Notes: a model not told the origin generated them from the sequence alone. A stretch of 64,000 nt of DNA from Pseudomonadota bacterium (GCA_023418705.1 JAEZYZ010000132.1:13744-77743), one strand, 5' to 3'; positions 1-9,081 are shown, counted from the stretch's first letter. Program-made: numbers and translations.

Positions 1-3
1 TGC

Positions 4-243
4 ATGGCGCTGAACGCAGAGCTGTCGATTCGTCTGAGCCGCCCCGTGTACAACGAGAAGACGGACCAGGTGGAGGATCTGGTGGGTTCGAACGTCGTGC
101 GTGGCGCTCTCAAAGCCAAGAAGGTGATGAAAGGGAGCCGCAAGACGGACAGAGGCGGAATTGCCAAACGCGGAGCGGCGACCCCCAGCAAGGCGACGGC
201 GGAGAAGTCGACAGCACGGACCCCGAAAGCTCGGAAACGCTGA
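4..243 (+). CDS. Small basic protein, unknown function
   Basis: A 79-residue reading frame starting at the edge of the window, so the true N-terminus may lie outside it. I do not recognise the family. The first 40 residues look globular (RLSRPVYNE, then VEDLVGSNVVRGAL). From about residue 38 the chain becomes a Lys/Arg/Ala/Thr/Ser-rich tail ending in KARKR, typical of a disordered nucleic-acid-binding tail. It ends 36 bases before the GTG of the cupin hydroxylase gene on the same strand, so the two are probably co-transcribed. Whether the tail is a substrate of that hydroxylase is speculation. Confidence 0.45.
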   Translation: MALNAELSIRLSRPVYNEKTDQVEDLVGSNVVRGALKAKKVMKGSRKTDRGGIAKRGAATPSKATAEKSTARTPKARKR

Positions 244-279
244 TCCCCAAGGGATCCGCCGTTCAAAGGATCGCGCCCG

Positions 280-1515
280 GTGACCGAGTCGCGCGCGGGT
301 CGTGCCCTCGACTGGCTGCTCGATGGTGAAACCGAGCGCTTCTGGGACGCCTACGAGCACCGCCCCCTGCACCTACCCGGCACCTCGCCGGACCGCTTCG
401 CGTCCCTGTTCAGCCTCGACGACCTCGAACGCTACCTGGTCACCGCACGCCCCGGCCCCGACCAACTCCGCCTGGTCGGTGCCGACCCCCCCCTCGAAAA
501 CGTCCACGATCCCCAGCACGTCCTCCACGCCTGGCGCGACGGCGCCACCCTGATCCTCAACGGCGTTCACCGTCGCTGGCCCCCGCTGCTCGCCCTCACC
601 CAGGACCTGCGCGCCTGCCTGCGCGCCGACGTCGGCGTCAACGTGTACTGCACCGCAGCCCGCGGCCGTGGCTTCCCACGCCACATCGACGGACACGACG
701 TCCTCGTCCTGCAGGTCCACGGCGCCAAACGCTGGCGCCTCTTCCAACCCCAACACCTCCTCCCCTTGGAGACCGCCCACGGTGACCTGCACTCCGTCAT
801 GACCGGTGCCATCGCCCGTCCCTCCGCTGGCGGTCCCTCCGCCAGCGATCCCAACGCTTCCTCCGAACTGGAGCTCCTAGCCGAAACCACCCTTGCGGCA
901 GGGGACGTCCTGTACATTCCCCGTGGCGTCCCCCACGAGGCGTTGGTCCAAGCCGAAGGCTCGTTGCACTTGTCCGTCGGCATTCAGCCCTTGCGCTGGG
1001 TCGACTACCTCCACGCCGCCGTCGACGTCCTCGCCGCGCACCACGTCGAGCTCCGCCGCTCCTTGCCACGCCACCTGAGCGCCGACGCGCTCCCCCACCC
1101 AGCCGCCGCCCTGGCCTGGGCGCTCGACGTCGACGCCGACGCCAACGCCAACGCCCCCCTCGACCTGTCCGGCGCTACCCTCGCGAGCTGGATGCAAGCC
1201 GCCCGGGCCCCGGACGTCGCCGTCCCCGGCGGCACCTTCCGATCCCTCCTCGTCCCAACCACCGACATCACCCTCGACACCGAGCTCACCCGCCGCCCCG
1301 GCGGCGACCTCCACTTCGGCCAACGAGACGCGCGCCTATGGCTACGCCTCTGCGGTTGCCGCATGCACCTGCCCCTCGAGGCCTCCGCCGCCGTCGACTT
1401 CCTGGCTCGCACCCCACGCTTTCGCATCCGCGCCCTGCCCGACGTCTACACCGATGCCACCAAGCTCCTCCTCGGTCGAGCTTGGGTAGCCGAAGGGTTT
1501 GTGTTGGTTGGGTAG
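280..1515 (+). CDS. Cupin_4 / JmjC-type 2-oxoglutarate Fe(II) oxygenase
   Basis: A 411-residue protein of the cupin_4 (ribosomal-oxygenase, RoxA-like) family, members of which hydroxylate side chains of ribosomal or other proteins using Fe(II) and 2-oxoglutarate. The N-terminus carries the typical 'WDAYEHRPLHLPG' opening. The iron-binding HxD (HID, within FPRHIDGHD, about residues 129-131) is followed by the LQVHGAKRWRLF strand. The distal His lies in LYIPRGVPHEA (about residue 218). Start: GTG at 280 with AAAGGA about 10 bases upstream. The C-terminal third is less conserved and includes a winged-helix-like region. Substrate unknown. Confidence 0.85.
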   Translation: MTESRAGRALDWLLDGETERFWDAYEHRPLHLPGTSPDRFASLFSLDDLERYLVTARPGPDQLRLVGADPPLENVHDPQHVLHAWRDGATLILNGVHRRWPPLLALTQDLRACLRADVGVNVYCTAARGRGFPRHIDGHDVLVLQVHGAKRWRLFQPQHLLPLETAHGDLHSVMTGAIARPSAGGPSASDPNASSELELLAETTLAAGDVLYIPRGVPHEALVQAEGSLHLSVGIQPLRWVDYLHAAVDVLAAHHVELRRSLPRHLSADALPHPAAALAWALDVDADANANAPLDLSGATLASWMQAARAPDVAVPGGTFRSLLVPTTDITLDTELTRRPGGDLHFGQRDARLWLRLCGCRMHLPLEASAAVDFLARTPRFRIRALPDVYTDATKLLLGRAWVAEGFVLVG

Positions 1516-1907
1516 CCAAGGACGACGCAGCCAAAGGACTCACGCCCGTACCGCCTCCAGAGCTCGCCGCTCTCAGCGTGCGCGTCGGCAACCTCCCAGA
1601 GCTCGTCACGTTCTGGTCCGAGCTCGTCCGGGACGGCAAGCGCCAGCGCGACGCCCTCGACCTCCTGCAAGAGCCGCGGCGCAGACCCCACCATGTCGCC
1701 GGGAATGTTCAACTCGGCCGGTGGAAACAAGACCGCGGCGAAGTCCTGGGCCCGTCGTCAGGACGCGCGGGGGGCGGAAGGGGCGCACCGCAATCCAAGG
1801 ACGCCGCCAGGCGCCGCACGTCGTTCAGACCGGAGTACGCGATCATTTGTAACCGGTGCGCCAACCCCATCTAGCGCCATGCAGCTCGTGCCTGCGATGA
1901 CGGGGGC
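1516..1907. other. Intergenic stretch with a possible minus-strand remnant
   Basis: About 390 bases without a convincing intact gene. On the minus strand, 1446-1730 encodes 94 residues with natural-looking composition (ELWEVADAHAESGELW), but it runs into the 3' end of the oxygenase gene and matches no family I know. It may be a decayed gene fragment. Confidence 0.3.
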
Positions 1908-2012
1908 ATGCGAAGACGACACAGTTCGGAGGACCGGGAGCGATTTGTGGCGGAGCTCGAGCGTTCGGGCGATCCGGTGAGGCTCGTGGCCGAGCGAGTC
2001 GGGATCGGAGTC
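1908..2012 (+). pseudogene. Transposase OrfA-type N-terminal scrap
   Basis: About 35 residues (EDRERFVAELERSGDPVRLVAERVG) resemble the helix-turn-helix start of an IS66-type accessory transposase protein, where a 'GEPV..VARR.GV' helix is usual. The reading frame then continues as low-quality sequence, so the gene is broken soon after the HTH. It sits next to a second transposase scrap, which marks this spot as an old insertion site. Confidence 0.4.
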
Positions 2013-2097
2013 TCGGCCCCCCCGTGCCAACGTGGCCTGAGACACCGCTTCGGAATTCAATGTGCCAAACTTCGTGGGGCGAAGGAGTGTCAGAGTC

Positions 2098-2259
2098 ATG
2101 CCGAAACCAGCGAAGGGCCCCACCGAGGTGGGCCCCGCCCCCCAGAACGACCGCCGACAGCGCCGGAAGTTCACCGCCGAGCAGAAGCTCCGGATTCTTC
2201 GGGAAGCCGACCGGCTCTCAGTCGTCGAGCTCGGCGAGCTCGGCGAGCAAGGCCAGTAG
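2098..2259 (+). pseudogene. IS3-type OrfA (HTH) N-terminal fragment
   Basis: Starts at ATG 2098 and carries the RRKFTAEQKLRILREADRL signature of the IS3-family OrfA helix-turn-helix domain. Homology stops at about 2219, and the next 40 bases belong to the oppositely oriented small gene ending at 2218. The element was cut there. No OrfB (DDE integrase) is present. Confidence 0.65.
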
Positions 2260-2424
2260 CTCGGCGTCGGTCTCTTCCCCAGGCCAGGTGCCGAAGAACG
2301 CGGACACGCCGGACGTCGTGTCCTGAGGCACGGGCTCGAAGACGGGACGCGCTTCGTCGTCGCCAGCCGCGGGGCGAGACTGCGTCGGCCTGGGCTCTGG
2401 GAGCTCCTTCCCTCGCTTCGTCAT
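2218..2424 (-). CDS. Small acidic protein, third gene of AbiE-like module
   Basis: A 68-residue protein whose ATG overlaps the stop of the nucleotidyltransferase gene (ATGA at 2421-2424), so it should be translationally coupled. The C-terminus has an acidic Leu-rich helix preceded by FFGTWPGEETDAELL, a phrase of the kind found near the C-termini of small antitoxins and toxin-linked proteins. That comparison is from memory only. The gene end abuts the IS3 scrap, so the last residues may be altered by the insertion. Function not established. Confidence 0.5.
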   Translation of the reverse strand: MTKRGKELPEPRPTQSRPAAGDDEARPVFEPVPQDTTSGVSAFFGTWPGEETDAELLALLAELAELDD

Positions 2425-3248
2425 GGCTTGAGCACCTCGAGTAGGTCGCCTGCGAGCGCCTCGCAGGTGACGCGCACCTGGTCCGTGTCCATCACAGGCT
2501 GGGCCGCGCGCGCCGCCATCGCGGCGCCTTCGCCACCCCGATTGCCAAACAGGTCGGTGAAGAGCTCCAGCGCCCGCGCACCGGTCGTCGCGCTGCGGGC
2601 GTCCTCGAGGATCGACGTGAGTCGGCGTGCGAGGTCTTCCGTCGAGATTCCCTGCAGGATGCGGAGCACGTCGAGCGCGTCCTTGTCGTTCGCCCGCGCC
2701 GAGCCGCGGCGCTCGTTGATCTTGAACATCTTCGCGACGAGGAGCGCGCCGGGGCCTGCAACCTTTGCCCGGACCACGCGCGGATCGATCGCGGGCTCCA
2801 GCGAGGCGATGTCGTGCTCGGCGAGATCCACGAGGACGCCTTCGAGACCGTCGACTTTGCGCGCGGCGTTCACACCGTGCCCGGGCAACCGCGCTGCTCG
2901 CCGACCAGTGCCGGGGCTGACGGTCGTTGGGACCAGCAGATCCACCTGGACGTCGATGTCGAGTGATGCCGAAGTTCGGCGCCGGGTCTTCCAGATGCCG
3001 ATGGCGCTGCGCGACCCGTAGAAGCCGGCACCCTCGAGCGCCTGTTCGAGGGGCGGCACCTCTGCGAGCAAGTCCGGGTCGAAGGCCAGGTCCGCGTCGG
3101 TGGTGTACTCGGCGACACCAAGGTCAGCGTCACCGGTGTGCAGGTAGATCGCCTGGGCGCCGACGAGGATCGTGGCGTCGCGGTGCTCGCCGAGGGCGTC
3201 GAGCGCATCGAGGAGAACCCGGCGCGCGATCACATAGAGCTCATCCAC
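2421..3248 (-). CDS. Nucleotidyltransferase-fold protein (AbiEii-like)
   Basis: A 275-residue protein with a minimal nucleotidyltransferase layout: an N-terminal helix (LLDALDALGEH), a G-A-Q-A strand-helix (ILVGAQAIYLH), then an acidic T-x-D-x-D pair (YTTDADLAFD, about residues 48-53) for metal binding, and a third Asp in LDIDVQVDLL. This arrangement is typical of AbiEii/DUF1814-type enzymes that nucleotidylate tRNA, but the family link is by inference. It overlaps the upstream winged-helix gene by 8 bases and the downstream small gene by 4. Likely the effector of a regulator/NTase pair. Confidence 0.7.
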   Translation of the reverse strand: MDELYVIARRVLLDALDALGEHRDATILVGAQAIYLHTGDADLGVAEYTTDADLAFDPDLLAEVPPLEQALEGAGFYGSRSAIGIWKTRRRTSASLDIDVQVDLLVPTTVSPGTGRRAARLPGHGVNAARKVDGLEGVLVDLAEHDIASLEPAIDPRVVRAKVAGPGALLVAKMFKINERRGSARANDKDALDVLRILQGISTEDLARRLTSILEDARSATTGARALELFTDLFGNRGGEGAAMAARAAQPVMDTDQVRVTCEALAGDLLEVLKP

Positions 3249-4254
3249 GCCACACCTCCTCGTTTGCGGCCATCCAGTCCATCAGCGACTCGGCTTCCGC
3301 GGGGGAGCGCCCGGGGCCGGAGAGAAGATCGGCCACGACCACCGGGAGCCTGGCAGTGCGCAGTCCATTTCGGTGGTCGACACGATCGAAGAGTGAGTCA
3401 TCCTCGGGCTGCAAGAGCACGACGTTGGCTCCGGCTTCCGCCGCCCGAAGCCCCAACGCCTTGGCTGCGCCCTCCGGGTCTTCGACGTAGACGGATGCGA
3501 GGCGCATGGGCGCCACGGGAGCGATGCCAGCAGCCACGGCGCTGCCGGTGACCACGTAGCGAATGTCGGTGCCACGAAGGCTGTCCCATAGACTCTTCAG
3601 CCCGCGCGCGGCAAGCCACGTGCTCGCGGTGGTGCGGCTCTCGAGCGGAGCCTCCTCGGACCAGCGCAGCAACAGCTTCCGCCAGTCGATCCGCTCCACC
3701 CGGCCGCGGCCGGTTCGGTCGACGATGGCCTCGCGGTCGAGCATGCCGAGCAGGCGTGAGACATACCCGGGATCGGTGTCCGCAGCGGCTGCGAGCTCGC
3801 GCACACCAAGCGGTGGTTTCGCGCACGCGAGGGCACACACGACGCGTCCGGCCTTGGTCCCCCTCAACGTGAAGCGCCGCTCCTCCGGCCAGGGGTTCGA
3901 CCCAGCGCCGCTCGTCATAATGAAGAGTCCGGGTTCGTCGAGCACCAGGCGCACGTTGCCGGTCTGGTCGACGTAGCTCGCCCCCTCCTCTTCGATAGCT
4001 TCGCGGACGGCCTGTGAGAGGTACGGAGCCGTGACGAGCAGCGGACGCTCCTTCGGGATCTGCCTCGCCGCACGTGGATCGGGCCGCGAGAGCGCCGACA
4101 CCGGCAGCTCGCGTGACTGCCCCTCCTTCGAGGTGATGCGCAGCCGCGGCGTGCGACTCGATGCCGTGACGCGTTCGATGGCCCACCCGGGGGGGAGGCG
4201 CTCCTGCAGCACGCGGGAAGCGCCGGCGATCAGGTTGTTGTCCAAAATTGCCAT
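3241..4254 (-). CDS. Winged-helix regulator, AbiEi-like
   Basis: About 337 residues. The middle has a winged-helix DNA-binding module (VRELAAAADTDPGYVSRLLGMLDREAIVDRTGRGRV) of the kind that detects 'next-to-nucleotidyltransferase' antitoxins. The C-terminal part (YVVTGSAVAAGIAPVAPMRLASVYVED) resembles the C-terminal domain found in AbiEi-like proteins. Upstream ATG (4266) and TTG (4290) starts are in frame, and none has a strong ribosome site. It is placed first of three overlapping genes and probably autorepresses through the inverted repeats just upstream. One arm of these lies inside its own first codons. Confidence 0.65.
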   Translation of the reverse strand: MAILDNNLIAGASRVLQERLPPGWAIERVTASSRTPRLRITSKEGQSRELPVSALSRPDPRAARQIPKERPLLVTAPYLSQAVREAIEEEGASYVDQTGNVRLVLDEPGLFIMTSGAGSNPWPEERRFTLRGTKAGRVVCALACAKPPLGVRELAAAADTDPGYVSRLLGMLDREAIVDRTGRGRVERIDWRKLLLRWSEEAPLESRTTASTWLAARGLKSLWDSLRGTDIRYVVTGSAVAAGIAPVAPMRLASVYVEDPEGAAKALGLRAAEAGANVVLLQPEDDSLFDRVDHRNGLRTARLPVVVADLLSGPGRSPAEAESLMDWMAANEEVWRG

Positions 4255-4359
4255 GTTGCACGTCATGGGCAACGCCTGCGATTGGGGCAACAGCCGCCGC
4301 GTTTGTTGTCCAGTTTAGCAACATTGCCCGTTTTGTGCAACGGCCGTTTTCTGGACAAC
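4237..4359. promoter_or_regulatory. Repeat-rich promoter/operator of the AbiE-like module
   Basis: Three copies of the octamer GTTGTCCA lie here: 4237-4244 and 4305-4312 direct, and 4352-4359 inverted as TGGACAAC. The last two form an inverted repeat with a 39-bp spacer. Between them are several GCAAC/GTTGC pentamers. The layout fits autoregulation by the adjacent winged-helix protein (inference). Confidence 0.5.
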
Positions 4360-4501
4360 TAACTCGAGGCGAGACGGTCCAGGCGAGCCTATGGTCACAG
4401 AAAATAACGCTTTCAGTGACTTTCGGCCGAGTCGGGACTCTGCCCAGCACCAGCATCCCGCTCTTCGTCGCGAACCGGTCGCCGTTCCGGGCGACGGAAA
4501 G

Positions 4502-4530
4502 TGTCGCCACGTCCTGGCAACGTGGCCACA
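4502..4530. repeat. Imperfect inverted repeat
   Basis: TGTCGCCACG (4502-4511) and CGTGGCCACA (4521-4530) pair at 9 of 10 positions around a 9-bp spacer. It lies between the AbiE-like promoter and the terminase fragment, with no T-run. It could be an operator or the end of a lost element. Confidence 0.35.
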
Positions 4531-4565
4531 TTCTCCTCCGCGGCTCTCGGCGCCATGGTTGCGGC

Positions 4566-5537
<972 letters not shown>

Positions 5538-5739
5538 CCAACGGGGCCGACTGTAAACCGCTGGGTACGCAGTTAAACACCTCTCGGCTTCTCTCTCCCC
5601 ACGGGACAGGAGAGAGAGCGGGAGAGCTGTCCCACGCGGCGCTCATCGCGCTCGCTCGGCGCTCTCTGCGAGCACGCGCGAGAGCGGCGCCGCAGCACGC
5701 GCAGCGCGCGAAACGCCCGGAGTTCTGGGCAGAAGCGGC

Positions 5740-5776
5740 GAAGCCCCCTCGCCTCGCTCCTTGGGGGCTTCTGTTT
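5740..5776 (+). terminator. Hairpin terminator-like element
   Basis: GAAGCCCCC (5740-5748) pairs with GGGGGCTTC (5763-5771) across a 14-base loop and is followed by TGTTTACC. No gene runs into it on the plus strand, so it has been left behind by a rearrangement. The hairpin at 14525-14557 has the same TCTGTTTACC ending. Confidence 0.5.
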
Positions 5777-6030
5777 ACCGACCCTCGCCGTTGGTTGGCG
5801 ACGAGAGAAAAATGGCTCCCCGTTCCGGCGGCTGGACCAACCGTTTCTATCGGAGAGCGGGTGGATGTTCAACGTGATCTCTGCCTGAAAGTGCTGGCGG
5901 GACAGTGGGTTGCAGTCGCATGGCCGCCGCTCTTGCCGAAATGGGGAGCCCACGTCGATGCGGTTCCCCGACGCCACCGTGCTCGCGCCCCGAGTTGACT
6001 TGGGCGCCGTCGTACGCGCTCGTGACCACC

Positions 6031-6252
6031 ATGGCCATGCGCCCCGACCAGCCACTCGAAAGCGCTCGGTTCGTGCGTGAGGAGGTCGTGGACGTCCTCG
6101 CCGAGGCGATGTGGGCGCTCCTCTGCGCCGGCCGGTGGCCGGGTGTCCGGCGCCACGGCGGTGGTCCGGCCGCAGGATCGCCCGTGGCGCGGGAGGCCGC
6201 CCAGGCGCGCCCACGGGCGCCCTGTGGCGCGACGGCCGCGACGACGCGGTGA
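6031..6252 (+). CDS. Possible truncated small protein
   Basis: From ATG 6031 a plausible helical stretch is encoded (RFVREEVVDVLAEAMWALLCAGRWPG). After about 40 residues the composition turns into Gly/Ala/Arg repeats with no protein-like pattern, so at best an N-terminal fragment remains. Family not recognised. Confidence 0.25.
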   Translation: MAMRPDQPLESARFVREEVVDVLAEAMWALLCAGRWPGVRRHGGGPAAGSPVAREAAQARPRAPCGATAATTR

Positions 6253-6269
6253 TCTCTGGCGGGTGGCCC

Positions 6270-6372
6270 AACTTGGGCCGACTTGGGCCCGACTTGGGCC
6301 CGACTTGGACCCGACTTGGACCCGACTTGGGACCCGGAACTTGGCGCCCGCTTGGTGCCTGACTTGGTGCCC
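6270..6372. repeat. Tandem 11-bp repeat (ACTTGGGCCCG)
   Basis: About nine head-to-tail units: four exact or near-exact 11-mers (6281-6324, ACTTGGGCCCG then ACTTGGACCCG), flanked by a 10-mer (6271-6280) and by drifting 11-13-bp units to 6372. Units are too short for CRISPR and there are no spacers. It probably grew by slippage or serves as an iteron/operator. Confidence 0.8.
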
Positions 6373-6423
6373 AGGCCCGAACACGCCTCACCCGCCCGAC
6401 GAGTCTCCCGGCATCGATCGCGA

Positions 6424-7062
6424 TCAATCGTCCGGATCGCGGTGTCCGATCGCGTCCTCGTCGACCCAGTCCTCCTCCTCCCAGCTCATGCCCTTCCTGC
6501 CGGGCACCTTGCGGGTCGGCCCAGCCTTGTAGAGTCGGCACGAGAGCGGACCGTAGCAGAAGGTCTCCGTCCGGTAGCGCTTCTGGCTCGGGTTCCAGTG
6601 GTCGACGATCATCTCCACCGCCATGAGCGCGCCCCAGATGCAACTTCGGCACGAGGTGTCGTACGTGCGCGCCGCGAGCCGCCGGTGTCCGCGCTCGCGG
6701 TAGACCGGCAGCGCCGGCGCGAGGCCGTGCCACGGCGGCGGCACGCTCGGCTCTCCGGCGGTGCGAGCCAGCACGCGCAGCTTGCTCGCCTTGTAGAGCT
6801 CGGCGGTCTCGAGCCGGGGATCGGCGACGGGCTCGCCCTCGCCGCTCACCGTGTCGCCGACCTGGAAGCCGTGCTTGGCCTGTGCGGCTTCGCCGATCGC
6901 GGCCGAGACCTCGCGCGCCTCGTCGCCGACCGTCCCGCGGACGCGCAGGACGTAGCCCTGATAGGTGTGGCTCCGCTGGTCGAACGATCGCGTGAGCCGG
7001 ATGCGCGGCTGCACCGAGGTGACGACGCCGCTCCATGCGATCTTGCTGCCAGTGTTGGTCAC
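6424..7062 (-). CDS. Cys-containing protein downstream of abiEii, unknown function
   Basis: About 212 residues from a GTG that overlaps the TGA of the AbiEii gene (GTGA), so it is translationally coupled to the toxin gene. The N-terminal half is beta-rich (SGVVTSVQPRIRL, SYQGYVLRV-like). The C-terminal half holds CRSCIWG and CYGPLSCRLY, giving a four-cysteine set that could bind a metal, and an acidic tail (EEEDWVDEDA). I do not recognise the family. The tight coupling suggests a third component of the AbiE locus. Confidence 0.6.
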   Translation of the reverse strand: MTNTGSKIAWSGVVTSVQPRIRLTRSFDQRSHTYQGYVLRVRGTVGDEAREVSAAIGEAAQAKHGFQVGDTVSGEGEPVADPRLETAELYKASKLRVLARTAGEPSVPPPWHGLAPALPVYRERGHRRLAARTYDTSCRSCIWGALMAVEMIVDHWNPSQKRYRTETFCYGPLSCRLYKAGPTRKVPGRKGMSWEEEDWVDEDAIGHRDPDD

Positions 7063-7883
7063 GACTCGGCCTCCTCGCCTTTCCATGGATCGCCCGGCAG
7101 CCGCGCCAGGAGCTCGTCGCGTGCGTAGCGGGCTGCGTCCTGGATGTCCCACGCCGCCCGCGGAGCGAGCAGCGGCTCGATGTCGCGCGTGAACATCCCG
7201 TCGGCGAGCATGGCCGCCAGGTTGGCCTCGAACTCGGCCCGGCTCACGCGGTGGCCGCCTTCATCCAGGTAGCGCAGGAAGCACGAGACGACGCGGTGGG
7301 GATCGACCTCCGCGGATCGGTGCGCCGTCCAGAGATCGAAGAGGTCGCGGCTCTTCTTTCGCTGATAGAGCGCGCGCAGCTTCGTCCCGAGGAGCTCGTC
7401 GAGGTGGTACGTCTTGATGGAAGCGCCGCCCGAGAACCACCGCGAGCGCACCTCATGCGTCCTCTCGAAGATGTCGAACACGGCGAAGTGCTCCCTCGAG
7501 TTGATCTCGATCTTGAGCCGCAGCGGTAGCGGCGTCGGTCCCTCGGACTGCATGCGATAGAGGAGCACGACGCGCCCCTCCTTCAGCGTGCGCCGCGGCG
7601 TACCCAGCCAGGGATCGAGGCGCGCGCGCATGGCGTCGAGCACGCTGCCGATCGGGCCGGCGGCGATCTGCACGAGGTCGATGTCCTCGGAGTAGCGAGC
7701 CGGGGGCGTCAGGTGGAGCTTGTAGAGCGCGGTGCCGCCGCGGAAGGCGAGCGCCTCTCGTGCCTCGGGCACGGCGAAGATCTCCACCAGCGCGCGGCTG
7801 AGGATGAGGTCTTGCTCGACCTGCGAGTCCTGGATCCACGGCGCCGTCTGGCGCCACTCGGTGATGAAGTCGCGGGGGATCAC
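7059..7883 (-). CDS. abiEii: AbiEii toxin, nucleotidyltransferase (type IV TA)
   Basis: A 274-residue nucleotidyltransferase of the AbiEii/AbiGii (DUF1814) family. Members of the wider family block phage growth by modifying tRNA acceptor ends. Visible signatures are FRGGTALYKLHL (about residues 47-58), the metal-binding SEDIDLV (S-x-D-x-D, about 66-71) and the distal K-x-R-A-L-Y-x-R-x-K-x-R-D-L-F-D motif near residue 190. The GTG start overlaps the stop of the antitoxin gene by 4 bases. The order antitoxin-toxin and the coupling are those of classical AbiE systems. Confidence 0.88.
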   Translation of the reverse strand: MIPRDFITEWRQTAPWIQDSQVEQDLILSRALVEIFAVPEAREALAFRGGTALYKLHLTPPARYSEDIDLVQIAAGPIGSVLDAMRARLDPWLGTPRRTLKEGRVVLLYRMQSEGPTPLPLRLKIEINSREHFAVFDIFERTHEVRSRWFSGGASIKTYHLDELLGTKLRALYQRKKSRDLFDLWTAHRSAEVDPHRVVSCFLRYLDEGGHRVSRAEFEANLAAMLADGMFTRDIEPLLAPRAAWDIQDAARYARDELLARLPGDPWKGEEAES

Positions 7884-8662
7884 AGGTCTGGCTCCACCGG
7901 AACGTTCGCCAGCAGGTGCCAACGCCCATCGTGCGGCGCGCCTTCGGCGGGTGCGCTGGGCACCAGAGCCGTCGTCTCGTTCACCACGCCCGCGACGTAG
8001 TCGGCGAGCGGCTCCGTCTTGTCGCCGGCGCCCACCCGCTCGAGGAGATAGCCGAGCCGCTGTGCCCACGGAATCGGCGACAGGGGCGCCAGTGAGGCCA
8101 GGCGTTCCGGGTCCAGCTTCTCGGCAAGCTCCGAGAGAACCGTGGCGACGTTGTCGAGACCGCCCGCATGCTGTGGGTAGCCGGCGAGGTCGAACGCCGT
8201 CGCCTCGGCCGTCGAGACCGCGAGGTGTCCTCGCGGAGTGTTGAAGCGAGCCGTCGGCACTTCGGCGACGTTGCGTCGGGCGACGAACGAGACGCGGACG
8301 TCGCCGCAGGCAATCGGGGGGCGGTTCTTCGCCACGATCACCTGGAACACCTGCGGTTGCTGGTGCGCCGCGCCGTGGTAGCGACCGGCCGTGAGGAGCG
8401 CCGCGTAATAATCGAGGCCGAGGTGCTCCATGAGCTGGGGCACGAACTGGTCGGCGGGCAGGCAGCCGAGCCGCCGGTACTCGGGCGGGACGATCACGTG
8501 AAAGCCGCGGTGGGGCGTGGCGACGACGCCCTTCTTCTGGAGTCGGCGCAGCGCGGCGCGCGCCGCGATCACCGACGACCCGACGCGCGCGGCCATCTCG
8601 TCCGTCGTGAAGTGGTACTGTCCGCGGGACGCTAGGTCGTCGATGAGGTCCGCAGCCGGCAT
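7880..8662 (-). CDS. abiEi: AbiEi antitoxin / autorepressor (type IV TA)
   Basis: About 260 residues: an N-terminal winged helix (YHFTTDEMAARVGSSVIAARAALRRLQKKG) followed by the AbiEi antitoxin fold (LMEHLGLDYYAALLTAGRYHGAAHQQPQVFQVIV and STAEATAFDLAGYP). ATG 8662 is preferred because GGAGAGG precedes it by 9 bases. An upstream in-frame ATG at 8737 has no such site. AbiEi proteins bind inverted repeats in their own promoter. The promoter region here would be 8663-8925. Confidence 0.88.
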   Translation of the reverse strand: MPAADLIDDLASRGQYHFTTDEMAARVGSSVIAARAALRRLQKKGVVATPHRGFHVIVPPEYRRLGCLPADQFVPQLMEHLGLDYYAALLTAGRYHGAAHQQPQVFQVIVAKNRPPIACGDVRVSFVARRNVAEVPTARFNTPRGHLAVSTAEATAFDLAGYPQHAGGLDNVATVLSELAEKLDPERLASLAPLSPIPWAQRLGYLLERVGAGDKTEPLADYVAGVVNETTALVPSAPAEGAPHDGRWHLLANVPVEPDL

Positions 8663-8925
8663 GGGTCGCACCTCTCCAGGAATCACACGGGAAAGATAAC
8701 GCCGCGCGTCGTCTTTGTCGAGTGATTCCTGCGGCATGTCCCCCGGGCGCCCGCCCACCCGGGTGGCCTGAGAGACACGCCAGGGGGCGCGCTTTCCTTG
8801 CATGTGCCGCCGGGCCGAGCCTTCATGGATCTGCGGAGCCCCCGATGCTCATCTGTGCCGCCGGCGACATCCATGGCGTGCATCGCAGGGGCTGACGAGC
8901 GCGCGTGGACGTGCATGATCCCCCC

Positions 8926-9081
8926 GTGAAGGTCAGCACGCCCAAGCCGGACCTCTCTGTCCTGACGATCGGCCACAGCAACCACCCGATCGAGAGGTTC
9001 CTCGGGCTCCTGCGCCGGCACGGTGTCGAGGTGCTCGTCGACGCGCGGCGAGAAGGACCATTCGATCATTCTCGATGCTGA
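8926..9081 (+). pseudogene. DUF488 protein, 5' fragment
   Basis: GTG 8926 opens a frame beginning with the DUF488 signature LTIGHSN, then IERFLGLLRRHGVEVLVDAR, which ends exactly where the family continues with S-x-P-x-S. From about 9,048 the frame is unrelated sequence and stops at 9081. A normal DUF488 protein has about 150-180 residues, so more than two thirds is missing. The break coincides with the end of homology of the gene on the other strand. Confidence 0.75.

Larger units (their letters stand above)
5538..6423. other. Gene-poor scrambled stretch
   Basis: About 890 bases between the terminase fragment and the Cys-rich gene. It contains the hairpin at 5740-5776, a possible short gene (6031-6252) and a tandem repeat (6270-6372). 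Nothing else is convincing. The reading frames on either strand are Arg/Pro-rich shadows. Confidence 0.5.

Noticed and set aside
6270..6372. CRISPR-like repeat array
   Set aside because: Units of 11 bases are contiguous with no spacers.
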